Shown piece by piece: positions 42,019-49,809 of a stretch of 64,000 nt of DNA. The stretch lies in NCBI RefSeq assembly GCF_008124765.1, contig NZ_VNHS01000006.1, positions 1-64,000 of the forward strand. Reading direction: 5' to 3'. Source of the stretch: Paenibacillus methanolicus. GTDB taxonomy: Bacteria; Bacillota; Bacilli; Paenibacillales; Paenibacillaceae. Within the stretch, counting starts at the first letter, position 1; every line of letters starts with the position of its first letter. The notes under the pieces were generated by a model. It saw only the letters and a program-made list of their open reading frames with translations, did not search any database and was not told where the DNA came from. Position numbers and translations under genes: made by a program.

Positions 42019-42456
42019 TCAAGTCAAAGATTTTCCGAACCGATAACCCGTCACCGCGTAACCTTGCCGCTTATAGAACGCATGCGCCCGCTCGCGCTCC
42101 GGCTTGATGCCGCTCGTCAGCACGACCGATTCGGCGCCTGCCCTGATCGCCCATTGATCCGCGAACGCCATTAGCGCTTGTCCGATGCCGACGCCTTGCT
42201 CCTCTTCCTTCACGACGAGAAGCGATACTTGGGCAATGGGATTCGCATATTCCAGCGCCCGCAACAGTCGCAGACAAATGAGGCCGACCGCGAGACCGCT
42301 CTCGCCGCGTACCGCCACGTAGGTCTGCACCGTATCCTCCGTCTCCAGCGCCGCAATACGCGACGCTGTCTCTTCCGCTCCGATCGGATACCCCAGGTCG
42401 GCCACCAGCTCCGCCACATCCGCCAAATATCGCCGTTCGTATGGCACAATCTCCAT
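42019..42456 (-). CDS. GNAT family acetyltransferase
   Basis: A 145-residue GNAT protein beginning MEIVPYERRYLADVAELVADLGYP. The CoA-binding motif is EEQGVGIGQALMAFADQWA; the late IKPERERAHAFYKRQGYAVTGYRF segment is the usual GNAT C-terminal strand and helix. Substrate unknown. Start ATG 42456 fits GGGAGAACGGACAG spacing better than the upstream in-frame start at 42489. Confidence 0.83.
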   Translation of the reverse strand: MEIVPYERRYLADVAELVADLGYPIGAEETASRIAALETEDTVQTYVAVRGESGLAVGLICLRLLRALEYANPIAQVSLLVVKEEEQGVGIGQALMAFADQWAIRAGAESVVLTSGIKPERERAHAFYKRQGYAVTGYRFGKSLT

Positions 42457-42590
42457 CTGTCCGTTCTCCCTTCCGCGCAAGCCGTCCATGCGCCTTCACT
42501 ATATCATATCCGGATCGGCTTGATAATCTTTCCTAGTTTAGCGGATCATCCCCTTAGCGCTAGAATGCCGGCTACACATTTGTGCTATTG

Positions 42591-42599
42591 TGCTATAAT
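42591..42599 (+). promoter_or_regulatory. Extended -10 promoter of the first RsmF-like gene
   Basis: TGC-TATAAT at 42591-42599 with no good -35. The identical 11-mer TGCTATAATGA occurs at three other promoters in the window. The leader to the GTG start at 42651 is about 45 nt. Confidence 0.55.
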
Positions 42600-42650
42600 G
42601 AGGCGAATCTCATAGCAACCCGAATTAATGAAACAAAGGAGCTCTTCGAC

Positions 42651-44027
42651 GTGCGCGCAACATTACCCGAAGCCTATATTAGCCAGATGAAACAATTGCT
42701 CGGCCCCGAATCGGAAGATTTCTTGGACAGCTACGATCAGCCGAGGACGTACGGCCTGCGAATCAATACGCTCAAATCCGGCGTATGGCCTTCCGTCCAA
42801 GGGGCGTTAACGGACGCTTTCGGCTTGGCGCCCATTCCCTGGTGCGAGACCGGTCTCTATTACGACGAACTAGCCCGCCCCGGCAAGCATCCCTATCATG
42901 CCGCAGGCCTATACTATATTCAGGAACCATCGGCGATGACGGCCGCCGAGCTGCTGGACGTCCGCCCGGGCCTAACCGTACTGGACCTCGCGGCCGCGCC
43001 CGGCGGCAAGACGACCCAGATCGCGGGCAAGATGAACGGAAAAGGCTTGCTCATCGCGAACGAAATTCATCCGGCTCGCGCCAAAATATTAAGCGAGAAC
43101 GTGGAGCGCTGCGGTATCGCGAACGCGGTCGTCGCGAATGCCGCTCCGGACGAATTGTCGAAGCGGTTCCCCGCCTTCTTCGACCGGATCATGCTCGACG
43201 CGCCGTGCTCGGGCGAAGGCATGTTCCGCAAGGATGAAGGCGCGGTCGCGGAATGGTCGCCGTCGCACGTCGCCATGTGCGCGGCGCGGCAAGCCGATAT
43301 TTTGGCGCATGCGGCGGCGATGCTGAAGCCCGGCGGACGGATGGTTTATTCCACTTGCACGTTCAACCGCTCGGAGAACGAAGACGCGATGCTGGCCTTT
43401 TGCCGGCTCCACCCCGAATTCGAGCTCGTTCTGACCGAGCGGGTATGGCCGCATTCTGCTCGCGGGGAAGGGCACTTCGTCGCCGTGCTCCGCAGATCGG
43501 AGTCCGCCGAACCGCTGCCGGCGGCGCAAGACCGCAAACCAGGACGCAAGGGAAGACAGGCCGCCGCCGGTACCGCGCTGAAATCGGAAATGGCGCTCTT
43601 CCACGACTTTGTCCGAGAGTCGCTGCCGCAAGGCATCGAACTCGCGCCCGGCGAGCCGATCCGGTTCGGCGACGCCCTGTACTGGCTGCCTCACGGCTCT
43701 GCCAATGGACGCTTCGCGAGCGCGGACCTTCAAGGCTTGAAAGTCGCGCGTCCCGGTCTCCATCTGTGCGACATTCGCAAAAACCGGGCGGAACCATCGC
43801 ATGCGCTTGCCATGGCGCTGCCCGCATCCGCCGCGAAGTGGACGCAGTCTTACGCCTCGGATGCGCCGGAGATCGCCGCCTATCTGCGCGGCGAGACGCT
43901 CGCCGCGGCAGAAGATCATGCGGGCTGGGGCTTGATTGCCGTCGACGGCCTTCCCCTCGGCTGGGGCAAGGCGAGCGCCGGCATCGTGAAGAATCATTTG
44001 CCGAAAGGGCTGCGCGCTTTTAAATAA
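42651..44027 (+). CDS. RsmF-type rRNA cytosine-C5 methyltransferase, paralogue 1
   Basis: A 458-residue NOL1/NOP2/Sun family enzyme that methylates rRNA cytosines at C5 using SAM. The catalytic core has LDLAAAPGGKTTQ (SAM motif I), ANEIHPARAK, DAPCSGEGMFRKDEGAVAEWS (motif IV, with a PC cysteine) and YSTCTFNRSENEDAM (motif VI, catalytic Cys). The C-terminal 150 residues form a PUA-like RNA-binding region (ALAMALPASAAKW, VDGLPLGWGKASAGIVKNHLPKGLRA). Start GTG 42651 follows AAAGGAG. Closely similar to the gene at 46003-47664, which is on the other strand. Confidence 0.9.
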   Translation: MRATLPEAYISQMKQLLGPESEDFLDSYDQPRTYGLRINTLKSGVWPSVQGALTDAFGLAPIPWCETGLYYDELARPGKHPYHAAGLYYIQEPSAMTAAELLDVRPGLTVLDLAAAPGGKTTQIAGKMNGKGLLIANEIHPARAKILSENVERCGIANAVVANAAPDELSKRFPAFFDRIMLDAPCSGEGMFRKDEGAVAEWSPSHVAMCAARQADILAHAAAMLKPGGRMVYSTCTFNRSENEDAMLAFCRLHPEFELVLTERVWPHSARGEGHFVAVLRRSESAEPLPAAQDRKPGRKGRQAAAGTALKSEMALFHDFVRESLPQGIELAPGEPIRFGDALYWLPHGSANGRFASADLQGLKVARPGLHLCDIRKNRAEPSHALAMALPASAAKWTQSYASDAPEIAAYLRGETLAAAEDHAGWGLIAVDGLPLGWGKASAGIVKNHLPKGLRAFK

Positions 44028-44157
44028 ATACGCGGCAATCGGTAACGCCCGACACCTCCCCCCTTGCCACCAATGTATCCATGCGGCATCGAGGCCCATA
44101 CTCATGCCCATTTCGAAGGCATACCCGGCAACCGTCCAGTCCTTCTCGGCCGCCTCG

Positions 44158-44166
44158 CATATGATA
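44158..44166 (+). promoter_or_regulatory. Possible sporulation sigma factor -10 for the YjcZ-type gene
   Basis: CATATGATA matches the SigK -10 consensus CATANNNTA exactly, about 85 nt upstream of the small gene, but I see no matching -35 AC at the right distance. The rest of 44028-44248 shows no gene. Treat as a hint only. Confidence 0.25.
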
Positions 44167-44248
44167 TCGTATACCGAGTGCCGAGAGACGCACACAAGAC
44201 GACGCAGCGGCGGCGCCGGGAAAATACCTGAATATGGGAGGAATTTCA

Positions 44249-44344
44249 ATGTCCGGTGTACATGGTGGCGGCTTCACATCTGCAGGTATAATCTTGGTTC
44301 TGTTCATCCTGCTGGTTATCGTAACGCGCGGCGTGCTTTACTAA
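44249..44344 (+). CDS. YjcZ family sporulation-associated small membrane peptide (31 aa)
   Basis: A 31-residue peptide, MSGVHGGGFTSAGIILVLFILLVIVTRGVLY, containing one hydrophobic helix. It matches the YjcZ pattern of Bacillaceae (Gly-rich start, IxVLFILLVIV core, aromatic end), many copies of which are made during sporulation. The start ATG 44249 has GGGAGGAATTTCA upstream, and a strong terminator follows 40 nt later, so it is an expressed unit. It is shorter than most automatic gene-size cut-offs. Confidence 0.8.
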   Translation: MSGVHGGGFTSAGIILVLFILLVIVTRGVLY

Positions 44345-44383
44345 TCGCGGCCCATTCATTATAAGCAATCAAAATAAGGCATT

Positions 44384-44418
44384 AAAAAGCGTAAGGACCC
44401 GGGGTCCTTACGCTTTTT
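44384..44418. terminator. Perfect bidirectional terminator
   Basis: AAAAAGCGTAAGGACCC (44384-44400) and its reverse complement (44402-44418) make a 17-bp stem centred on the single base G44401, with T-tract on each side. It separates the YjcZ-type gene from the convergent Cof hydrolase gene. Confidence 0.92.
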
Positions 44419-44430
44419 CCATTTGGCCGC

Positions 44431-45228
44431 TTACGACCACGCGAATTCGCGCAGCGCATGGGCTACCCCGTTCTCTTCGTTCGAACGGGCCAGCGCGTTC
44501 GCGCTCGCCTTCACGGCATCCGGCGAATTGGCCACCGCCACGCCAAAGCCCGCGAATTCCAGCATGCCGATATCATTGTAGTAATTGCCGATCGCCATAA
44601 TCCGCTCCGGCGCGATGCCGCGCAGCGCCGCCAACTGCCGAAGCGCGGCCGCTTTGCTCGCCTCCGGATGCATGACGTCGATGAAGAAGTCGCCGCTGCG
44701 AATATGGGACAAGCCGTGCGTCCAGCCGTTCCACGCCTCTTCGACCCGATCCATCTCCTCCAGCGAACCGAATACCGTAAACTTGACGAGCCCGGTCGGG
44801 AGCGGGTTTGCGAACGGTCCGAGGATCGGCTGGACGTCGAACATGGCGTACATCGCCTCGGCTTCCTTGCGCACGGTCTCCGCCATCAGCTCGAACGCCG
44901 TATTGAGATCGAAATGGTGGCCGCCCTCGCGGCAAAACGCGATAAAGCGCATGACTTCCTCCGGCGACAAATCGTACTGATGGAGCACCTTCCGCTTCGC
45001 GGCATCTACCGTCGCCGCGCCGTTGTGGGTAATGATCGTGCCCGAAAGTCCCAGCTCCGCGAGCACCGGAAGCGTGTTGACGGGACCTCTGCCCGTGCAC
45101 AGCACGATCTCCGCGCCGCGTTCGGCCGCCTCTTGCACCGCCGCTTTCGTCTCGTCCGTCAATTGGTGCGCGTCCGTAAGGAGCGTGCCGTCGACGTCGA
45201 GCGCAATCATATCGTAATGTAGTGCCAT
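44431..45228 (-). CDS. Cof-type HAD hydrolase
   Basis: A 265-residue HAD phosphatase with a C2 cap. Motif I is MIALDVDGTLLTD, motif II CTGRGP, and the C-terminal motif IV reads IGNYYNDIGMLEFAGFGVAVANSPDAVK in place of the usual GD(x)ND; the ND and following MLxxAG remain. Related enzymes dephosphorylate sugar phosphates, FMN or pyridoxal phosphate. Start ATG 45228 is 10 nt from AGGAGG; ATG 45237 abuts the SD. Downstream of the RsuA-like gene (20 nt), likely in the same operon. Confidence 0.87.
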   Translation of the reverse strand: MALHYDMIALDVDGTLLTDAHQLTDETKAAVQEAAERGAEIVLCTGRGPVNTLPVLAELGLSGTIITHNGAATVDAAKRKVLHQYDLSPEEVMRFIAFCREGGHHFDLNTAFELMAETVRKEAEAMYAMFDVQPILGPFANPLPTGLVKFTVFGSLEEMDRVEEAWNGWTHGLSHIRSGDFFIDVMHPEASKAAALRQLAALRGIAPERIMAIGNYYNDIGMLEFAGFGVAVANSPDAVKASANALARSNEENGVAHALREFAWS

Positions 45229-45247
45229 ATCAGCCATTCCTCCTGCT

Positions 45248-46003
45248 TTAATCAGTCCGCGCGGTCCGAACGGCGAACAACGCTTCGAGCTCTTCTGCCG
45301 TCAAGGCGCGGTATTGACCGAGCGGCAACGTTTCGTCCAGCCGAAGCGGTCCCATTGCGACTCGCCGCAAATAGACGACGTTCTTGCCCACCGACTCGAA
45401 CATCCGCTTGACCTGATGAAATTTCCCTTCATGGATCGTCAACGTGATTCGGCTGTAGACGCCGTCCTCCCGCTCCTCCTTGCCGTCGATCCGCAGCTGG
45501 GCCGGCATGGTCAAATAGCCGTCGTCCAACGCCACGCCTTCGGCGAACGCCCGAATGTCATCTTCGCCCACGTCGCCGAGCACGTTTGCTTCGTACGTCT
45601 TCGGAACATGCTTCTTCGGCGACAGCAAATCATGGGCGAGCGCGCCGTCGTTCGTGATGAGCAGCAACCCTTCCGTGTCCTTGTCCAACCGCCCCACCGG
45701 GAACGGCTTCAGCACCCGATCCGCGTCCGCGAGCAGATCGATGACCGTCCGGTCCCGCGAGTCCTCGGTCGCCGACACGACGCCCTGCGGTTTGTTCAGC
45801 ACCACGTATATTACGTCTTGATAGACGACTCGCTCGCCGTCGATGACGACGTCGGCTTTCTCCGGGTCCAGTTGCATGCCGCTGTCCTTGGCCCGGACGC
45901 CGTCCACGGTGACGCGCCCTTGCTTGACCGCGATTTTCACTTCGCTGCGCGAACCGAAGCCCATATTCGACAACAGCTTGTCCAGCCGCATCCGCTTCGC
46001 CAT
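45248..46003 (-). CDS. RsuA/RluB family 16S/23S rRNA pseudouridine synthase
   Basis: A 251-residue pseudouridine synthase. N-terminal S4 RNA-binding domain (MRLDKLLSNMGFGSRSEVKIAVKQGRVTVDGVRAKDSG), then the catalytic domain with VVLNKPQGVVSATED and the active-site GRLDKDTEGLLLITNDG (Asp nucleophile). Position overlaps the RsmF-like stop by one base (TAATG), so translation is coupled. Together with the methyltransferase this is an rRNA-modification unit. Confidence 0.92.
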   Translation of the reverse strand: MAKRMRLDKLLSNMGFGSRSEVKIAVKQGRVTVDGVRAKDSGMQLDPEKADVVIDGERVVYQDVIYVVLNKPQGVVSATEDSRDRTVIDLLADADRVLKPFPVGRLDKDTEGLLLITNDGALAHDLLSPKKHVPKTYEANVLGDVGEDDIRAFAEGVALDDGYLTMPAQLRIDGKEEREDGVYSRITLTIHEGKFHQVKRMFESVGKNVVYLRRVAMGPLRLDETLPLGQYRALTAEELEALFAVRTARTD

Positions 46004-47664
46004 TACATCCACCTCCAGCCGGCGGGCAGCTCGTTCTTGAGCATTCCGCCGCCGCTATATTTGCCCCAACCGACGGGGTAATCGTTCACGCAGACGAGCA
46101 CGTAGCCGGAAGGTAGCGGGTTGGCCGATTCGTCCCCTTCCGCACCGCCGCGCAATCGCAGATCGCGTTCCTCGATATGGAGCGTCTCGCCTTTCAAATA
46201 CCGAATAAGATCCGCATCCTCCGCTTCATAATGGAGCGACATTCGCGTTTCGTCCGCGCTCAACGCCATGGCGAGCGGATGGGACGGGGCGAACCGATAA
46301 GTGCCCGCTTCGCCGACGTACCAGCCGGGGCGAACGACCGTCAACCCATCCAGCGGCGGCACGACGGCCGGCTGCAGGTATACTCTCGTGCCGTACGCCA
46401 CGATGCGATAACCTTCTCTGGCTAACCGGTGCAAGTGCGCTGCGCCGAACTGCTTCCACGCATCCGACGGATTACCCGCATGCGCGAGGGCCGCCTTCGC
46501 CGCTTTCGAACGAAAATCCTTCGCTTTCGGCGCCGACTTCAGCGCGCGGTCCTGCTCGCGGTCCCGTTTGCGCTCTTCACGCTTATTGGCCGCTGGTCGG
46601 CCGGTGTCGCTCCGTCGGTTTCCCACCCGACCCCCGTCGTCGCCATTAAGCTTCCCGACTTCGACAGCATCCGACGACTGACCGCTGCGCGCATCTAGAG
46701 AACCGTCTTTGGGTTCGCCGCTTTTGCGCAGGACGGCCGCATAATGGCCTTCGCCCTCGGTCAAATGCGGCCACAGCCGCACCGTGCCGGCTATGCTGGC
46801 CAGCCGCGGTTCGGACAAGCTCGCTGCGGCTTCAGCTTCCACCCACGCCGGTCTTCCCGGCGCCCAGCCGTACGCCAGCGGCACGGGCACCACCTCCAGC
46901 TCCGGACTAGCCGCGAGCAGCTCGGCGATCTGCGTTTCGTTCTCTTCGGGCGAGAACGTGCATGTCGAATAGACGAGCGTGCCGCCCGGAGCGAGCATGT
47001 CCGCCGCGTGCTTCAGAATGTCGCGCTGCATCGCCGAGCATCGCTCGACGGAATGCTTCTCCCACTCGGCGATCATCGATTCGTCCTTGCGGAACATCCC
47101 TTCGCCGGAGCATGGCGCGTCAACGAGAATCTTGTCGAACCATTCCGGAAAGACGCGGGCGATTGCCGCCGGCTCCTCGTTCAGGACGACGGCGTTGCGG
47201 ATGCCGGCCAGCTCGACGTTCTTCGCGAGCGCCTTCGTTCGCTCCCGCGCGTTGTCGTTGGTGACCAGCACGCCCTCGCCCTTCAGCTTGGCCGCCAACT
47301 GCGTGGACTTGCCTCCGGGCGCGGCGCACAAGTCGAGCACGCGGTCGCCCGGCGCGACGCCGAGCAGCTCCGCCGGCACCATGGCGCTCGGCTCTTGAAT
47401 ATAGTACAAGCCCGCGTGATAATGCGGGTGCTTGCCTGGTCGGTCTTGTTCCTCGTAATAGAAGGCGCCCTCCGCCCATGGCACGGGCGTCAAGCGATCC
47501 TTGAGCGGCGACATCGCCAAGAATGCCTCCGGCGCAAGCTTCAAGCCGTTCACCCGCAGGCCGTATTTGCGCGGACGTTCGTAGGAAGCGAGGAACGCTT
47601 CGTATTCCGGCCCGAGCAGCCGTTTCATTTTATCCGCGAACGATTGCGGCAACGTGATCCCCAT
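46003..47664 (-). CDS. RsmF-type rRNA cytosine-C5 methyltransferase, paralogue 2
   Basis: A 553-residue NOL1/NOP2/Sun methyltransferase, paralogous to that at 42651-44027. Core motifs: LDLCAAPGGKSTQLAAK, DAPCSGEGMFRKDESMIAEWE, YSTCTFSPEENETQIAE. It is about 95 residues longer than its relative because of a charged, Lys/Arg/Asp-rich insert (about residues 335-410, KREERKRDREQDRALKSAPKAKDFRSKAAKAALA) before the PUA-like C-terminus. Start ATG 47664 has AAAGGAG. First gene of an operon with the RsuA-like and Cof-type genes. Confidence 0.9.
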   Translation of the reverse strand: MGITLPQSFADKMKRLLGPEYEAFLASYERPRKYGLRVNGLKLAPEAFLAMSPLKDRLTPVPWAEGAFYYEEQDRPGKHPHYHAGLYYIQEPSAMVPAELLGVAPGDRVLDLCAAPGGKSTQLAAKLKGEGVLVTNDNARERTKALAKNVELAGIRNAVVLNEEPAAIARVFPEWFDKILVDAPCSGEGMFRKDESMIAEWEKHSVERCSAMQRDILKHAADMLAPGGTLVYSTCTFSPEENETQIAELLAASPELEVVPVPLAYGWAPGRPAWVEAEAAASLSEPRLASIAGTVRLWPHLTEGEGHYAAVLRKSGEPKDGSLDARSGQSSDAVEVGKLNGDDGGRVGNRRSDTGRPAANKREERKRDREQDRALKSAPKAKDFRSKAAKAALAHAGNPSDAWKQFGAAHLHRLAREGYRIVAYGTRVYLQPAVVPPLDGLTVVRPGWYVGEAGTYRFAPSHPLAMALSADETRMSLHYEAEDADLIRYLKGETLHIEERDLRLRGGAEGDESANPLPSGYVLVCVNDYPVGWGKYSGGGMLKNELPAGWRWM

Positions 47665-47737
47665 GCTGTCGATCCTACTCCTTTGCGCTTTGCCTGTCAC
47701 ACCTTATGGAAATCGCGGTTTTTTCTCTATTCGTCTT

Positions 47738-47767
47738 ATTGTATAATAAAGCCGTTAGCTTGACCAA
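47738..47767 (-). promoter_or_regulatory. Promoter of the RsmF/RsuA/Cof operon
   Basis: On the minus strand TTGGTC (47767-47762) and TACAAT (47743-47738) with 18 nt spacing. A TATAAT for the divergent thioredoxin-like gene lies at 47742-47747 on the plus strand, so the two promoters overlap by two bases. Confidence 0.5.
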
Positions 47768-47795
47768 CATTCGTGCCCAAGTCGGAGGTTGATTC

Positions 47796-48350
47796 ATGTC
47801 GAAGAATAAGAATACGTACGCTAGCAACAAGAAAAGCGGAAGCAAGAAACCGGTCATTATCGTCCTCTCCGTGATCGTCGTTCTGATCGGACTGCTCGTC
47901 GTCGTGAACATGATGACCAAGGACAACGTGTACGGCAAAAGCATGTCCCAGCTGAACCCGGCGACGCGCGAACTACTGGATGACCCGAACTACCAGAACA
48001 TCATGCTGCCGGACGAGCTCGACCAGCTCAAGGCCGACAAAAAGAACTTCTTCGTGTATTTCTTCTCCTCCACCTGTCCGCACTGCAAATACACGACGCC
48101 GGAACTGACTCCGGTCGTGAACGAGCTGGACGTGGATATGAAGCAGTTCAATACGCTGGAATTTCCCGCTTACATCCGCAGCGAGATCATCGAATATACG
48201 CCAACCTTGGTTTATTACGAGAACGGCGTCCAAGTCGAAAAAATCGTGGGCGGTCTCGCGGAACCGGGAACCGACGGCAACAAAATCGAAGACTACCGCG
48301 CCTTTTTCGAGAAATATAAAGCCAAGGTGAACGCGCCCCGGAAAGGATGA
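47796..48350 (+). CDS. Membrane-anchored thioredoxin-like protein with CPHC active site
   Basis: A 184-residue protein: a positively charged cytoplasmic N-terminus (MSKNKNTYASNKKSGSKK), one membrane helix (VIIVLSVIVVLIGLLVVVNM), then an extracytoplasmic thioredoxin fold (about 75-178) with VYFFSSTCPHCKYTTPELT as the redox motif and TPTLVYYENG as the cis-proline segment. CPHC is the active site of DsbA-type oxidases, so this should oxidise, isomerise or reduce thiols outside the membrane. The lipoprotein gene downstream overlaps or follows it directly, so a joint role is likely. Confidence 0.87.
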   Translation: MSKNKNTYASNKKSGSKKPVIIVLSVIVVLIGLLVVVNMMTKDNVYGKSMSQLNPATRELLDDPNYQNIMLPDELDQLKADKKNFFVYFFSSTCPHCKYTTPELTPVVNELDVDMKQFNTLEFPAYIRSEIIEYTPTLVYYENGVQVEKIVGGLAEPGTDGNKIEDYRAFFEKYKAKVNAPRKG

Positions 48351-48358
48351 ACCGCGCC

Positions 48359-48904
48359 ATGAAACGCTGGTTTAAACCAAACAGGCCTCTCCTTTCTACC
48401 CTGACTAGCGGAACTGCGAATGTCGTTACGCCCCATCAGCGGCGCAAAGCCATCCGTCAGCTGCTCGCGCTCGCGGGCGTTACCGCGGCCTCGATCGCGA
48501 TTCTGTCCGCTTGTGGCGGAAGCAAGGAAGACGGCGCGCATCTCCATGGCAACGAGCTGATCGAGACGACGGCCTCCTATCAGACGATGCCCGGCTTTCT
48601 AAGCGACTACACCGATCTAACGCAATCGCTCTACGCGCAAGTCGGCGGAGCCGCGGATATCATGAAGCAGATCAATTGCTACTGCGGATGCATGGATTAC
48701 GAAGAAGACGTGCACGATTCGCTGTACCGCTGCTATATCATGGATGCCAAAGAGGGTGAGATTACGTGGACGAACCACAGCGCGAGCTGTGGCATCTGCA
48801 TGCAGGAACTTCAGGACATTGTGAAACTACAGGGCGAAGGGAAGAACGTGGACGAGATTCGCACGTTCATCGACGACAAGTATAAGCCTTCGACGGCGAG
48901 CTAG
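48359..48904 (+). CDS. PCYCGC-motif-like lipoprotein (NCYCGC variant)
   Basis: A 181-residue lipoprotein. The lipobox ILSACGG comes after a long basic n-region (RRKAIRQLLALAGVTAASI); Cys is the lipidation site. The mature part has the signature QINCYCGCMDYEEDVHDSLYRCYI plus a later HSASCGICMQELQDI, i.e. six Cys in two clusters. The usual family motif is PCYCGC; here Asn replaces the first Pro. The clusters look like a metal- or haem-type binding or thiol site, target of the neighbouring thioredoxin-like protein (inference). Start: ATG 48359; ATG 48347 overlaps the upstream stop but has no spacing to its SD. Confidence 0.78.
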   Translation: MKRWFKPNRPLLSTLTSGTANVVTPHQRRKAIRQLLALAGVTAASIAILSACGGSKEDGAHLHGNELIETTASYQTMPGFLSDYTDLTQSLYAQVGGAADIMKQINCYCGCMDYEEDVHDSLYRCYIMDAKEGEITWTNHSASCGICMQELQDIVKLQGEGKNVDEIRTFIDDKYKPSTAS

Positions 48905-48931
48905 AACCGCCGGTTGCGCGTCAAAACGACA

Positions 48932-48972
48932 AGAACCCCGAGATTGCCGGAGACGGCATTGCTCGGGGTTCT
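48932..48972. terminator. Bidirectional terminator
   Basis: AGAACCCCGAG (48932-48942) pairs with CTCGGGGTTCT (48962-48972), with an inner GCCG/CGGC stem. It lies between the lipoprotein gene and the convergent (p)ppGpp synthetase gene. Confidence 0.82.
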
Positions 48973-48996
48973 ATCTTTATACTGGCTTTATTACAC

Positions 48997-49791
48997 TTAG
49001 CCTTTCTTCGCACGCTTCAAGGCGGTCTTGATTTCGTCCGCCAGCAAGCGAATACCGTAGGCGTCTTCCTGCTCCCACAGTTCGTTGAAACGCAGCTGGA
49101 ATTGTGCCGCTTCCCGCACGCGGTGGAAGAAATACAAATCCTGAATGTCGCTGAGAACGCTTGAGACGGCATTCGACTTTTTCTCGAAGTCTGTCTGCGC
49201 TTCAAGAATCTCCTGGCGAATGCTCGACATCTCCGTATCCAGCAAGAATGCCGCCTCCGACGCTTTCTTCAGGCGAATGCGCACGTCATCGGGCAAGCTC
49301 TCTTTAAACTTATAGTTGAGCGAATGCTCGATCGTCGCCCAGAAATTCATCGCGAGCGTACGAATTTGAATTTCGGCCAACACCTTCGTTAGTCCTAGCG
49401 CCGTCTGAACCGGATACTCGACGATCATATGGAAGCTTCGGTAACCGCTCTCTTTAAAATTGGTGATGTAGTCCTTCTCGTAGACGAGCGTCAAATCCTT
49501 GCGCGCCCGTATAAGCTCCGCCACCCGTCGGATATCGTCGACGAATTGGCACATAATGCGAATGCCGGCGATGTCCTCGATCCCGGTGTTGATTTTCTCC
49601 GGGGGCACGGACAACCGCTTCGCCTTCTCCAGAATACTCGATATTTTCTTCACGCGTCCCGTGACGAACTCGATCGGCGCGTAGGCTTCGCGCACTTTCA
49701 GCTCGGTGCGCATCGTCTTGAATTTGACTTTCAACTCTTCTACTGCTTGTTCGTAAGGCTGTAAAAACAGGCTCCAGTCTCTACCGTCCAT
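48997..49791 (-). CDS. Small alarmone (p)ppGpp synthetase (RelQ/YjbM-like)
   Basis: A 264-residue RelA/SpoT-type synthetase without an HD hydrolase domain. Synthetase motifs are ITGRVKK-like VTGRVKKISSILEK, DIAGIRIMCQFVDDIRRVAELI, YRSFHMIVEYP and AEIQIRTLAMNFWATIEHSLNYK. B. subtilis YjbM and YwaC have about 210 residues; this protein has an extra C-terminal helical tail of about 50 residues (FQLRFNELWEQEDAYGIRLLADEIKTALKRAK). Makes ppGpp from GTP/GDP plus ATP in stress. Start ATG 49791 has AGGAGG; the pyrD gene is 18 nt upstream. Confidence 0.9.
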   Translation of the reverse strand: MDGRDWSLFLQPYEQAVEELKVKFKTMRTELKVREAYAPIEFVTGRVKKISSILEKAKRLSVPPEKINTGIEDIAGIRIMCQFVDDIRRVAELIRARKDLTLVYEKDYITNFKESGYRSFHMIVEYPVQTALGLTKVLAEIQIRTLAMNFWATIEHSLNYKFKESLPDDVRIRLKKASEAAFLLDTEMSSIRQEILEAQTDFEKKSNAVSSVLSDIQDLYFFHRVREAAQFQLRFNELWEQEDAYGIRLLADEIKTALKRAKKG

Positions 49792-49809
49792 CCAGCCGCC
49801 TCCTGTTCG

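Noticed and set aside
43089-44249. 386-codon minus-strand frame antisense to the first RsmF-like gene
   Set aside because: Shadow frame; the true plus-strand gene has all methyltransferase motifs.
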